Shown piece by piece: positions 46,085-56,021 of a DNA stretch of 64,000 nucleotides. Each line of letters opens with the position of its first letter. Positions within the stretch are counted from its first letter, which is position 1. The notes under the pieces are model-generated. The model saw only the letters and a program-made list of their open reading frames with translations. It was not told where the DNA came from and made no database searches. Both the position numbers and the translations under genes were made by a program. Source of the stretch: CAVQSS01 sp963746605 (GTDB taxonomy: Bacteria; Desulfobacterota; RBG-13-43-22); assembly GCA_963746605.1 (NCBI GenBank), contig CAVVCH010000002.1:62001-126000 (forward strand), given 5' to 3'.

Positions 46085-49000
46085 ATGAACCAAGCAGAAA
46101 CCGCAAAAATCGGGGCCGTTCTGGTCGTTGGGGCCGGTATCTCCGGGATGCAGTCGGCCTTAGACCTGGCCAATGCCGGTTTCAAGGTCTATCTGGCCGA
46201 CCGCAACGTCAGTATCGGCGGGGTCATGGCCCAGTTGGACAAGACCTTTCCTACCAACGACTGCTCCACCTGCATGATTTCTCCCAAACTGATCGAGGTA
46301 GCCGGCAATCCCAATATCGAGATCATCAACCGGGCCCGGTTGGAGCGCCTCTCGGGAGAACCCGGCCATTTTACAGCGGAGATTTTTAAAGAACCCCGTT
46401 TCGTCAAGGAAGAAGCCTGCACCGGCTGCGGCGAGTGCGTTAAGGTCTGCCCGGTGGAGGTTCCGGCCGATTTCAATCTGGGATTGAATCGCCGGAAAGC
46501 GATTTATCGCCATTTCCCCCAGGCCGTCCCATCCACTTTTGCCGTCGACCGGCGGGGGACTTCACCCTGCAAAGCGGCCTGCCCGGCCCACATCAGCGTC
46601 CAGGGGTACGTGGCGCTCATCGCCCAAGGAAAATTTGCAGAGGCGCTGGCGCTGATCCGGCAGGAGAACCCGCTTCCCTTTGTCTGCGGGTATGTCTGTA
46701 CCCATCCCTGTGAGGGGGTCTGTCGAAGAGGGGAAGTGGAAGAACCCATTGCCATTAGGGACCTGAAACGATTCGTGGCCGACTACGAAGCGAAAAACGG
46801 GCCGGTCACACTGCCGGCCCCAGAGGAAAAGAAACCCCAGCGAGTGGCGGTGATCGGATCCGGCCCGGCAGGGTTGACCTGCGCTTATTACCTGGCCCGA
46901 CAGGGGTACCCGGTCACCATTTTTGAAGCGCTGCCTCGGGCCGGGGGTATGCTCACCGTGGGGATCCCCAACTATCGGTTGCCCCGGAAGGTGGTCGACC
47001 GGGAGATCGAGGCCATAAAGAGCCTGGGCGTGTCCATCGAGTTGAACAGCCCCATCGGTCCGGAACGGAGCCTGGAGCATGCTCCAGGCCGAGGGATACG
47101 AAGCCGTTTTTATGGCTATCGGGGCCCATCAGGGGATTCGGCTGGGGGTGGAAGGGGAGGAGCTGACGGGAGTCCTGGCCGGGGTGGATCTGCTGCGTCA
47201 GTCGGCCCTGGGGCAGCCGGTTCCGATTGGGAAACGGGTGGCGGTTATCGGGGGCGGGAACGTAGCCATCGACGCCGTGCGGACCGCCCTGCGGCTGGGG
47301 GCTGAAGAGGCCCTGGTCCTCTACCGGCGGACCCGTGAAGAAATGCCGGCCTACGCGGAGGAAATCGAGGAAGCCCTGGAAGAGGGGGTCCGGATCGAGT
47401 ACCTGACGGCCCCGATCCGGCTACTCGGAGATGAACACGGAAGGGTCACGGCCGTGTCCTGCCTGCGGATGGAACTGGGGGAGCCCGATGAGTCAGGACG
47501 CCGGAGGCCCGTTCCGGTGGCGGGATCGGAGTTCCAGATCCCGGTGGATACGGTGATCACGGCCATCAGCCAGCAGCCGGAATTAGGCCACAATCAAGAT
47601 CCCGGAGGGACTCCTGGTTTCAAAAAAAGGGACGTTGCAGGTCGATCCGGTATCGTTGCAGTCCGACCTTCCCTGGCTGTTTGCCGGCGGAGATGCGGTG
47701 CTGGGCCCCCGGACGGTCATCGAGGCCATTGCTCAGGGTAAGGAAGCGGCTCTTTCCATCGACCGCTATCTTCGAGGAGAAGATCCGGCTAAAGATCGGG
47801 GAAAGACCTTTGAGATCGCCGAACCGGAAATAACCGGCGTCCTGCGGGAACCGCGGTTCCGGCCCCGGCTGCGGGATCCCCAAGAGCGACGGCGCGATTT
47901 CGAGGAAGTGGTAGAGGTGATGACCCCGGAGGAGGCCCGGGCCGAGGCGTCCCGCTGCCTGGCCTGCGGGATCTGCTCGGAATGCTATCAATGCCTGGAG
48001 GCCTGCCAGGCTGGGGCCATCGACCACACCATGGCGGGTGAAAGGCTCACCCTGCAAGTGGGCGCGGTGATCGCTTCCCCGGGCTTCGAGATTTTCGATG
48101 CCCGTCTGAAAGAGGAATACGGGTACGGGCGTTATCCCAATGTGCTGACCAGTCTGGAATTCGAAAGGGTCCTATCGGCTTCGGGTCCTTTCGGAGGACA
48201 TGTCCAACGGCCTTCGGACGGCCGGGAACCCCGGAAAATTGCCTGGATCCAGTGTGTCGGGTCCCGAGACGCTTCCATCAACCGGGACTATTGCTCCTAT
48301 GTCTGCTGCATGGTCGCCACCAAGCAGGCCGTCATCGCCAAAGAGCATCTGGCCGGTCTGGAGTCGACCATCTTTTTTATCGACATTCGGGCCCAGGGGA
48401 AAGGCTTCGACCGCTATTACGAGCGGGCAAAGGGGGAACACGGGGTCCGGTACGTCCGCAGCCTGATCTCTCGGGTGGCCCAAGATCCGCGGACCAACAA
48501 CCTGCAGCTCTCCTATATCGATGAAACCAATCAGTTCCAGACCGAGGAATTCGATCTGGTCATCCTGTCCGTGGGTCTGACCCCCCATTCCCGGTCCGGG
48601 GAACTGGCCGAGTCCCTGCAGATCCGGACCGACCGGTTCGGGTTTTGCGAGAACCCGCCCCTGGATACGGTGGGGACGACCCGGCCGGGGATCTTTACCG
48701 GCGGGGTTTTCCAGAACCCCAAGGACATACCGGAGACCGTTACCCAGGCCAGCGGAGCCGCGGGCGCCGCGGCTGCCCTGCTGACCGAGGCCCGGGGCAC
48801 GCAGATCCGGGAGATTTCTTTCCCTGAGGAGCGGCCGGTTCAGCAGGAAGAGCCGCGCATCGGGGTCTTCATCTGCCACTGCGGGATCAACATCGCCGGG
48901 ATCGTGGACGTGGCCGAGGTGGCCGAATATGCCCGGACCCTGCCCGGGGTGGTCTATACCGACCATTTGTTGTTTACCTGCTCTACCGACAGCCAGGAAA

Positions 49001-50508
49001 AAATGCTCCAGTTGATGGGGGAACAGGGGCTGAACCGGGTGGTGGTGGCCTCCTGCTCGCCGCGGACCCACGAAGGCCTGTTCCGGGACACGCTGCGGAA
49101 GGCCGGGTTGAATAAATACCTGTTTGAGATGGCCAACATCCGTGATCAATGTTCCTGGGTCCATCAGGCCGATCCGGTGGTGGCCACGGAAAAGGCCAAG
49201 GATCTGGTCCGCATGGCTGTGGCCCGGGCCGGACTTTTGGAACCCCTGTATGAGATCCCTTATGAAGTGGACCAGCGGGCCCTGGTGGTGGGCGGCGGAA
49301 TGGCCGGAATGACGGCGGCCCTGAACCTGGCCGATCAGGGTTTTGAAACTTTCCTAATCGAACGGTCCGATCAATTGGGCGGTGTGGCCCGGCGGATCCA
49401 CCGGACCCTGGAAGGGGTGGATGTTCGGCAATACCTCCGGGAAACCATTCAACGGGTGGTCGGCCATCCCCTTATCCGAGTTTTTACCGAAACCGAACTG
49501 CTGGAAACCGCCGGGACCGTGGGCCAGTTCACCAGCGTCTTTTCCCATCGGGGTGAAAAAGGGACCTTGAAACACGGGGCCGTGGTGGTGGCCGCCGGCG
49601 GTCAGGAATACCGGCCGACCGAGTACCATTATGGGGACGATCCCAGGATACTGACCCAACTGGAACTTCAGGAGAAACTGTTTGCCGATCCGGAGGGAAT
49701 GGGGAAAGTCGGGTCGGTGGTCATGATCCAGTGCGTCGGCTCCCGGGACGAGGATCATCCCTACTGCAGCCGCGTCTGCTGTTCCACGGCTGTCCATAAC
49801 GCCTTGCGGATCAAGGAAATCAGTCCGCGGACCGAGGTGGTTATCCTCTACCGGGATATACGCACCTATGCTCAGAAGGAACTGTATTACAAAAAGGCCC
49901 GAGAGACCGGGGTACGCTTCATCCGCTTTGAACCGGAAAAGCGGCCGGAAGTGGAACTGGTGGAGGGGAAACTCGAAGTCCGCGTTTTCGATCAAAACCT
50001 GAAAGCTTCCCTGCGCCTGCGTCCCGATTTGATCGCCTTGTCCGCCGCCATCCGGCCGGCGGCGGAGAGCCGGACCCTGGCCCAGGTCCTGAAGCTGCCT
50101 TTCGATGCCGACGGGTTTTTTCTGGAGGCGCACATCAAGCTGCGCCCCCTGGATTTTGCCAATGCCGGTATGTTCCTCTGCGGTCTGGGGCATGGCCCGA
50201 AGGCCCTGGAGGAAAGTATCGCCCAGGCCAAGGGCGCGGCCGCCCGGGCGGCCACGGTGCTGGCTCAGAAACAGACCATGGTGGGCGGACCGGTGGCCGA
50301 GGTCAACGAAGATTTGTGCGTGGCCTGCCTGACCTGCCTGCGGATCTGCCCCTTCAGCGTGCCGCGGATCAATGAGCGGCATTTCGCCCAGATCGACCCG
50401 GCCGCCTGTCGAGGATGCGGGAACTGTGCCAGCGCCTGTCCCCAGGGGGCGATTCAGGTCGGACATTTCCGGGACGATCAGTATGTGGCTTTGCTGGAGG
50501 CGTGTTAA
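46085..50508 (+). CDS. hdrA: giant HdrA-type flavoprotein: HdrA - GltD-like insertion - HdrA - ferredoxin; two frameshifts
   Basis: After correcting one-base insertions near 47085 and 47588 the product is about 1,474 residues. In order: FAD fold VVGAGISGMQSALDLANAG; a [4Fe-4S] site CTGCGECVKVCPV; a GltD/NfnB-like module (about 155-560) with CKAACPAHI, CGYVCTHPCEGVCRRG, VAVIGSGPAGLTCAYYLA and the NAD(P)H fold VAVIGGGNVAIDAVRTALRLG; the remaining HdrA core with IQCVGSRD; a second complete HdrA from about 926 (GVFICHCGINI) with FAD motif VVGGGMAGMTAALNLADQG near 1065; and two C-terminal ferredoxin sites (CVACLTCLRICPF, CRGCGNCASACPQ). Ordinary HdrA has one such unit. Several flavins and FeS clusters suggest a flavin-based bifurcation hub taking electrons from NAD(P)H. 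Confidence 0.85.
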
Positions 50509-50530
50509 GGACGCGGAGCGCAGGAGCGCT

Positions 50531-50633
50531 GTAGGGGAGGGGTTATCCCCCCCGCTCGTTGCGCAAGGAAGGGGACCGTCAGGCTTGGCCCGGGGTGGGC
50601 GAGGTATAAAACGCCAGGCCCTACGAAAGAACT
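50531..50633. repeat. REP/inverted-REP pair, locus 3 (degenerate)
   Basis: GTAGGGGAGGGGTTATCCCC begins at 50531, and a degraded inverted copy ends with CCCTACGAAAGA near 50633. It separates hdrA from mvhD. Confidence 0.65.
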
Positions 50634-50766
50634 CAAAGAACTATGTTGCGTCCTTCCAGCGAAATCGAGGTTCGGAATGCTGAAAGGGCAAGAAACCGGA
50701 AATCGGTTTTGTATTTTAACGCTCTGCGCTCTGTGCTCCGCAGCTTCGCCGGATTTTTAAATAGCT

Positions 50767-51185
50767 ATGGAATTTTCGAACCCAAACTCATCGCCATGGT
50801 CTGCACCTACTGTACCTACACGGCGGCGGACATGGCCGGCTCGCTGCGGCTTCAGTACCCGCACAATGTGCGGATCGTCAAATATCTTTGTACCGGTAAA
50901 ATAGATATCCAGCACATCCTGAAAGCCTTCGAGGGCGGGGCCGACGCCGTGCTGGTAGGCGGCTGAGCCATCGGTGACTGCCATTTCCTGGAGGGAAATC
51001 TAAGAGCCAAGGAAAGAGTGGAATACACCCGGGAACTGCTGCAGGAGATCGGTCTGGAACCCGAGCGGCTGGAGATGTTCCATATCGGGGCCTCCGATGC
51101 CCCGTTGTGGGCCCGGGCGGTGACCGAGATGACGGAGCGAGCAAAAAACCTAAGGCCTAATCCATTGAAGAACAGCAAACAATAA
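50767..51185 (+). CDS. mvhD: MvhD/BamF-type electron-transfer subunit with in-frame UGA (selenocysteine)
   Basis: The protein (about 138 residues) reads EPKLIAMVCTYCTYTAADMA, then LQYPHNVRIVKYLCTGKIDI, then GADAVLVGG-UGA-AIGDCHF, and continues 73 codons to TAA at 51183. In MvhD proteins the UGA position is a Cys (GCxxGDCH), so UGA at 50964-50966 is best read as selenocysteine. A hairpin follows. I take ATG 50767 as start, which needs a one-base correction near 50776 (MEF then EPKL). MvhD carries a [2Fe-2S] cluster between an electron donor and HdrA; selenocysteine versions are known in related enzymes. Confidence 0.82.
50983..50999 (+). promoter_or_regulatory. candidate SECIS hairpin
   Basis: ATTTCC-TGGAG-GGAAAT, a 6-bp perfect stem with a five-base loop containing GG, starts 16 bases after the in-frame UGA. 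Bacterial SECIS elements lie at this distance inside the coding region. The stem is short, so folding support is needed. Confidence 0.5.
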
Positions 51186-51332
51186 ATGAAAAAAAACCGA
51201 AGAAGTAAAAGAGTCAAAAAAATTATCCAAGTACAACGGGTTTTGCCAAGAAAAGAGGTTAGAAGGCCTGAGTTTTTCTCAAATAGCATCCTTGTGGAAT
51301 AAGCAAAAGGAATTGAAATAGAAGGATTCGCC

Positions 51333-51485
51333 ATGATTGTTTTTGAGGAACAATTTATTTATCAGGTTTATTTTCTTACCGAAGTTATTGAGGGATTAAA
51401 GGATGCTGAGGAGAATAGGATAATAACGACCGAAGTACTTCTCAAGCGAGTCGACCAATGGGAAAGCGGACAAACAAAAAAATAG
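51333..51485 (+). CDS. small protein of unknown function (50 residues)
   Basis: ATG 51333 follows GAAGGATTCGCC. The frame encodes an acidic, helical peptide (MIVFEEQFIYQVYFLTEV at the start, LLKRVDQWESGQTKK at the end). The segment from 51187 to 51485 is clearly more AT-rich than the flanking hdr/met genes, as if inserted. Size and composition would suit a small antitoxin-like or regulatory protein, but no family is recognised. Confidence 0.4.
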   Translation: MIVFEEQFIYQVYFLTEVIEGLKDAEENRIITTEVLLKRVDQWESGQTKK

Positions 51486-51494
51486 AGAACAGTT

Positions 51495-52178
51495 ATGATC
51501 GTCGCCCAGCGCAAACCCTTTGAAGAAATAAAAAAGGCTTTAGCCCCTTATCAAAATATCCTGGTGGCCGGCTGCGGAACCTGTGTGGCCGTCTGTCTGG
51601 CCGGCGGGAAGAAGGAAGTGGGGCTGCTGGCCAGCCAGTTGCGGATGAGCTTCGGCCTGGATAAGAAAGCCGTGAAAATCACCGAAGCCACCTTGGAACG
51701 GCAGTGTGATCGAGAGTTTTTGGAAACCATCAAGGAAGAAGTGGGACAGGCCGACGCCGTCCTGTCCCTGGCCTGCGGCGCCGGGATCCAGTTTCTGGCC
51801 GAGGCCTATCCCGGACGTCCGGTGTACCCCGGCGTGAATACCACCTTTATCGGGGTGGCCGAGGCCGCCGGGTTGTGGACCGAGCGGTGCCAGGCCTGCG
51901 GCGAATGTGTGCTGGCGGAAACCGGGGGCCTCTGCCCCAGGACCCTGTGTTCCAAGGGATTGAGCAACGGGCCCTGCGGGGGCATGGCCGAAGGTCAATG
52001 CGAGGTTGATCCGGAGCGGCCCTGCGCCTGGGTGCGGATCGTGGAGCGGCTCTCCCGCGAAGGCCGCCTGGCTCAGATCGAAGCGCCGTTTCCTTTGCGG
52101 GATTATCGCCGCCAGGCCCGGCCCGGAAAGGTTACGCATCGGGCCTATTTGCGGAGGTATGATGCCGACTCCAAGTAA
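51495..52178 (+). CDS. metV: MetV, zinc/FeS subunit of methylenetetrahydrofolate reductase
   Basis: A 227-residue protein of the methylenetetrahydrofolate reductase C-terminal (MetV) family. It shows VAGCGTCVAVCLAGGKKE near the N-terminus, SLACGAGIQFLAE, and a Cys-rich C-terminal half with CQACGECVLAETGGLCPRT, KGLSNGPCGG and CEVDPERPCAW that binds zinc or FeS clusters. In Moorella MetV pairs with MetF and HdrABC-MvhD. Its end overlaps the start of metF by 17 bases. Confidence 0.9.
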   Translation: MIVAQRKPFEEIKKALAPYQNILVAGCGTCVAVCLAGGKKEVGLLASQLRMSFGLDKKAVKITEATLERQCDREFLETIKEEVGQADAVLSLACGAGIQFLAEAYPGRPVYPGVNTTFIGVAEAAGLWTERCQACGECVLAETGGLCPRTLCSKGLSNGPCGGMAEGQCEVDPERPCAWVRIVERLSREGRLAQIEAPFPLRDYRRQARPGKVTHRAYLRRYDADSK

Positions 52179-53040
52179 GTTCGCCCAGGCCTTGGCCTCG
52201 GACGTTTTTCTGGTCACCGCAGCATTAGACCCGCCCAGGGGAACGGACCCTTCCCTGGTGGAAGAGAAGCTGGTCCAGCTCAAGGATAGGGTCCAGGCGC
52301 TGGTTATAGCCGATAACCCCAAGGCTCATCTGTCCATGGCCCCCATCGGGCTCTGCCGCTACCTGCTGGAAAAGGGGTTCGAGCCGATCATGACCTTGAC
52401 CTGTCGGGATCGCAACCGCTTGGCCCTGCAATCGGATCTGCTGGCGGCGGCTGCTCTCGGGATCCGAAATATTTTAGCGGTGACCGGCGATTACATCACC
52501 TGGGGAGATCATCCGGGAAGCGCCCCGGTCTTTGACCTGGATTCGGTGCAGTTGCTCTGGGCCCTGTCCCTGCTGAACACCAGTCAGGACTTGAGGGGTC
52601 AGACGATCCAGGGTCCGGCTCCTGATTTTACCTATGGCGCCGCGGTGGCGCTGACGGCCAATCCGGTTTTACCCCAGGTATTGAAATTCAAGAAAAAATT
52701 GGCGTTGGCGCCCCACTTTTTCATGAGCCATCCGATCTTTGACCTGTCCAGTGTCGAGGGATTTTTTAAAGAGGCATCTGAAATCAAAACGCCGCTGCTG
52801 GCGTCGGTTTGTTTGTTGTCCGAGGAACAGGTCCGGGAATATAGCCCCGACCGATATCCGGGCTTGAAAATTCCCCTATCCGTTTTAGAAAAATTTCAAT
52901 CCTGGAATTCCGAAGAATTTGAACCGCGGATGGTGGAATATACGGCTGGTTTGATCGCTGACGTGAAAAAAGACCGACGTTTTCGCGGGGTTCACCTGAT
53001 GCTGCAAGGGAGAGAAGAACGGGTGGGGGATTTGGTTTAG
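52162..53040 (+). CDS. metF: methylenetetrahydrofolate reductase, MetF
   Basis: I start at ATG 52162, which lies behind GCGGAGG; the longer frame runs inside metV. The protein of 292 residues is a TIM-barrel flavoprotein of the MetF family: LVTAALDPPRGT, ADNPKAHLSMAPIGLCRYL, TCRDRNRLALQSDLLAA, NILAVTGDYITWGDHP. It reduces methylene-H4F to methyl-H4F, or the reverse when C1 units are oxidised. Linked to metV and the hdr genes, it suggests an electron-bifurcating or confurcating reductase complex. Confidence 0.9.
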   Translation: MPTPSKFAQALASDVFLVTAALDPPRGTDPSLVEEKLVQLKDRVQALVIADNPKAHLSMAPIGLCRYLLEKGFEPIMTLTCRDRNRLALQSDLLAAAALGIRNILAVTGDYITWGDHPGSAPVFDLDSVQLLWALSLLNTSQDLRGQTIQGPAPDFTYGAAVALTANPVLPQVLKFKKKLALAPHFFMSHPIFDLSSVEGFFKEASEIKTPLLASVCLLSEEQVREYSPDRYPGLKIPLSVLEKFQSWNSEEFEPRMVEYTAGLIADVKKDRRFRGVHLMLQGREERVGDLV

Positions 53041-53080
53041 GATCTGTAAACAAATAACCTTGACAAAGCGACACAACAAA

Positions 53081-53146
53081 CGTTCGCCCTGAGCTTGTCG
53101 AAGGGTGAACGATACGGCCATGCTTCGACAGGCTCAGCATGAACGG
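53081..53146. repeat. dispersed palindromic repeat (CCTGAGCTTGTCGAAGGG type)
   Basis: CGTTCGCCCTGAGCTTGTCG, AAGGGTGAACG and a second arm CTTCGACAGGCTCAGCATGA form an inverted pair. This is a common intergenic repeat type in environmental bacteria. It fills most of the metF-hdrA gap. Confidence 0.65.
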
Positions 53147-53226
53147 AGATACCGCAGCATTGTACAGCTTATTTCTTGACGGGTTCTTAGAAGCCAAAAT
53201 GCAACTTTTAAAATGCAATCGGTACC

Positions 53227-54294
53227 ATGGAATTTCCTAATCAAAAAGTCCTGATCATCGGCGGCGGGATCGCCGGGCTTACAGCGGCCCTGGCCTTGAA
53301 CCGCTCGGGAATTTCCGTGGAGCTCTTCGAGAAGAAAGCCAACCTGGGAGGGGCGGTCCGCGATTTCTGCTGCAAGGCCACCGATATTTGTCAGCAGTGC
53401 GGGGCCTGCCTGCTAAACGATGCCCTCCGAGCCTTGAGCTTCGCGGGGCTGGCCGAGGATCCTCCGCTTCATGTCCGCCTGGAAACCGAACTAACTGAAA
53501 TGCACCGGGAAGCCAAGGAATTTCTTTATAGATATCGCAGCCCTGAAGGGGCCGGGGAGGGCAGGGCCGCGGTCCTCCTCATCGCCGCCGGCTTTGACCC
53601 CTTCAGGGCGGAAGACAAACCCCAGTACGGCTACGGCCGGTTCCCTAACGTCCTGACCGGTCTGGACCTGGAGAAACAGCTCCAGGAAACCGGGCAAATA
53701 GTAAGACCCTCTGACGGACTTCCCCCCCAGTCCATGGCTTTCATCCAGTGTGTCGGCAGCCGTGATCTGCACTTGGACCACCCCTATTGCTCTCAGGTCT
53801 GTTGCGGGTACGCCCTGCGAATGGCCAACCTGATACGACATCGCCAACCGCAAACCTCCCTAACGATTTTTTACATGGATATCCAGAACTTCGGTAAGGA
53901 TTTTCCCCGGTTTCTGGAGGAGGCGCGCAGCCGCCTGCATTTTATCCGGGCTATCCCCGGCGATATTCAACCGGGAGAAAGTGGTCAGCTCCTTTTGACC
54001 TTTCAGCCGGAAGATGGGTCTCCCAGTCGTAGGCAGGCCTTCGATCTGGTAGTCCTGTCTATCGGCCTGACACCCGGAAGGGGGTTGACCTCCCTGGCGC
54101 AGCCTTTGGATCTCGCCTTAACCCCGGACGGGTTCCTGGCAAGAATGGGCGCTTCTTTTTCCCTGGCGGCAGCCGAGGGTGTTTTCCTGGCCGGCGCCGT
54201 TTCCGGTCCCAAAAGCATCGCTCGTTCCCTGAAGCAGGCCCACCAGGCAGCGGAAGAAATCGTCCGATTTCTTCAGGAGAGGAATAAGGGATGA
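53227..54294 (+). CDS. HdrA-like FAD/FeS protein, short form
   Basis: A 355-residue flavoprotein. VLIIGGGIAGLTAALALNRSG binds FAD; FCCKATDICQQCGACLLND is a Cys-rich site; YGYGRFPNVLTGLDLE, AFIQCVGSRDLHLDHPYCSQ and FLAGAVSGPKSI are standard HdrA core motifs. It lacks the N-terminal HdrA extension and the ferredoxin sites, so it seems to be half of a split HdrA, with the other half in the next gene, which it overlaps by 4 bases. Confidence 0.8.
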   Translation: MEFPNQKVLIIGGGIAGLTAALALNRSGISVELFEKKANLGGAVRDFCCKATDICQQCGACLLNDALRALSFAGLAEDPPLHVRLETELTEMHREAKEFLYRYRSPEGAGEGRAAVLLIAAGFDPFRAEDKPQYGYGRFPNVLTGLDLEKQLQETGQIVRPSDGLPPQSMAFIQCVGSRDLHLDHPYCSQVCCGYALRMANLIRHRQPQTSLTIFYMDIQNFGKDFPRFLEEARSRLHFIRAIPGDIQPGESGQLLLTFQPEDGSPSRRQAFDLVVLSIGLTPGRGLTSLAQPLDLALTPDGFLARMGASFSLAAAEGVFLAGAVSGPKSIARSLKQAHQAAEEIVRFLQERNKG

Positions 54295-56021
54295 TCCCAC
54301 TCCGGGAGTTTCAAAAACGCCCGCGGGTCCTGGTGGCCGGAGGAGGGCTGACCGCCCTGGAAACCGCGTTCCAGGTGGCTGAACTGGGATACGAGGTGCT
54401 CCTGGCCAATCCGGTCAAAGCTATTCAGCCGGTACTATCGCTGCTGTCTTCCGATCAGGCCTTGAGCGACTACGAAAAGGAATTGTTGGAACGACTGCGG
54501 CAGCACCCTAAAGGCCGGCTTCTCGAAGGGGCCTCGGTCAAGACGATCACCGGATTTGCCGGCGATTTTCAGGTGGAACTGGATGTGGGCGGTCACATCC
54601 GAGACGAAGCCGTGGGGGCGATCGTTCTGGCGCCGGAGTTGTTGTCAAAAGGCCCTGTTTCCCCTGTCCCGTCGGAAGAATCCCGGACGCGGCTGACGCT
54701 GGATCAGTTGGTCAATGGCTTTCTTTATCCGGCAAAGGCGCCGGCGGCCTTCGGTTCATTAGGACCCGATTCCTATGTGGCTTTTGTCATCGGCTTGAAC
54801 GGGAGCGGGGACTTATCGGAAATGGCCCAGGCTTTGAGCGGGGCCTTGAAAATAAGGGAAGAGATCGGGTCGCAAGTCTATTTTTTTACCGGCCATATCA
54901 AGGTAGCCGGGGAAGGGCTGGAGCGGCTGTATCTGGCCTGCCGGGAGGCCGGGGTCATTTTTTTTAAGTTCGGGGAGAACCAGCCGGATATCGTAATCCA
55001 GGGGGATCAGTCGGCTATTCAATTCACGGATCCCCTGGTGGAGTTGCCCCTGGAGTTGCGCCCCGATCTAGTCATCACGGACTCGGTCCAGGCGCTTCCG
55101 GATGAAATCCTGGTTCTGGCGGCGGCGACCCATTTGGGATTGGACCGTTCCGGGTATCTTCAACCCCCCAATGTGCACCTACTGCCTCACCAGACGCTGC
55201 GCGAAGGAATTTTTATCGCCGGACCGGCCAAGGGGCCGCTGTTGGCTTTAAACGAAATCGAGGAGGGTCGGGGAGCAGCACTGGCCGTCCATCATTTTTT
55301 CCTAGGCCGGGAGGCGGATCCCCAGACCCGGGAGGTGCTGGTGGACAAAGGCCTGTGCACGGTCTGCCTGACGTGCCTGCGCTTCTGCCCCCATCAGGCT
55401 ATCGGCTGGGACCACCGGGTTTTCATTCATCCCTTGGCCTGTCGGCGCTGCGGCATCTGCGCCAGTGAGTGCCCCATGGACGCCATTCAGATTGAAGGGT
55501 ATTCCGATACCGAAGTGGAAAACCGGCTCGCGTCCATCGGAGCGGGTTGGGAAAGGGAATCGGCCCGTGAACCCAAAATCGTCGTTTTCGGTTGCCAGCG
55601 GTCAGCCGGAACGGCCTGGGAAGGCGCGCAGAGCGCGGAGCGCCAAGCGCAGGGCGTAAAAACCTTTAATGAAAAGGCCGTGGCGTTTATCGGATTGCCC
55701 TGTGCCGGGAAGCTGGATACGGATGCGTTGCTGAAGGCCCTGGCCCTGGGCGGGGACGGGGTGCTGGTTCTGGCGTGTCCGGAGGAAAACTGCCGCTCCC
55801 AACACGGGAACACCTATGCCCGGCGCCGGCTCGATGAGGCCCGGAATTATCTGGAGGAAGCCGGGCTGGATCCCGAACGCCTGCGCTTCGAATCCCTGTC
55901 CGGTAATACGATCCATAAATTAGTGGAAACCGTTACGCAGTTTATTCAGGATTTAAAAAGCAAAGCCGATGGAATCGCATTGATATCAAAAAGCTCGATC
56001 CCGATTTCAAGCACCGGGTAG
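54291..56021 (+). CDS. HdrA-like flavoprotein with ferredoxin and C-terminal MvhD domain
   Basis: A 576-residue protein: a divergent FAD fold (VLVAGGGLTALETAFQVAE), a long HdrA-like middle, two [4Fe-4S] sites near 358-400 (CTVCLTCLRFCPH, CRRCGICASECPM) and, from about 430, an MvhD-like domain (IVVFGCQRSAG, LPCAGKLDTDALLKAL, GVLVLACPEENCRSQHGN). HdrA-MvhD fusions are known. At 55625-55660 the linker contains a peptide (AQSAERQAQG) of the kind encoded by GCGCAGAGCGC intergenic repeats, so a repeat may have entered the gene. Overlaps the preceding and following genes. Confidence 0.78.
   Translation: MIPLREFQKRPRVLVAGGGLTALETAFQVAELGYEVLLANPVKAIQPVLSLLSSDQALSDYEKELLERLRQHPKGRLLEGASVKTITGFAGDFQVELDVGGHIRDEAVGAIVLAPELLSKGPVSPVPSEESRTRLTLDQLVNGFLYPAKAPAAFGSLGPDSYVAFVIGLNGSGDLSEMAQALSGALKIREEIGSQVYFFTGHIKVAGEGLERLYLACREAGVIFFKFGENQPDIVIQGDQSAIQFTDPLVELPLELRPDLVITDSVQALPDEILVLAAATHLGLDRSGYLQPPNVHLLPHQTLREGIFIAGPAKGPLLALNEIEEGRGAALAVHHFFLGREADPQTREVLVDKGLCTVCLTCLRFCPHQAIGWDHRVFIHPLACRRCGICASECPMDAIQIEGYSDTEVENRLASIGAGWERESAREPKIVVFGCQRSAGTAWEGAQSAERQAQGVKTFNEKAVAFIGLPCAGKLDTDALLKALALGGDGVLVLACPEENCRSQHGNTYARRRLDEARNYLEEAGLDPERLRFESLSGNTIHKLVETVTQFIQDLKSKADGIALISKSSIPISSTG

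Noticed and set aside
50643..50766. An earlier start for mvhD
   Set aside because: The upstream part runs through REP and GCGCTCTG repeat DNA and has no MvhD character; the family N-terminus begins around EPKLIA.
51186..51302. A 38-codon basic frame directly after mvhD
   Set aside because: Very Lys/Arg-rich and without a ribosome site of its own; it is more likely to be AT-rich filler.
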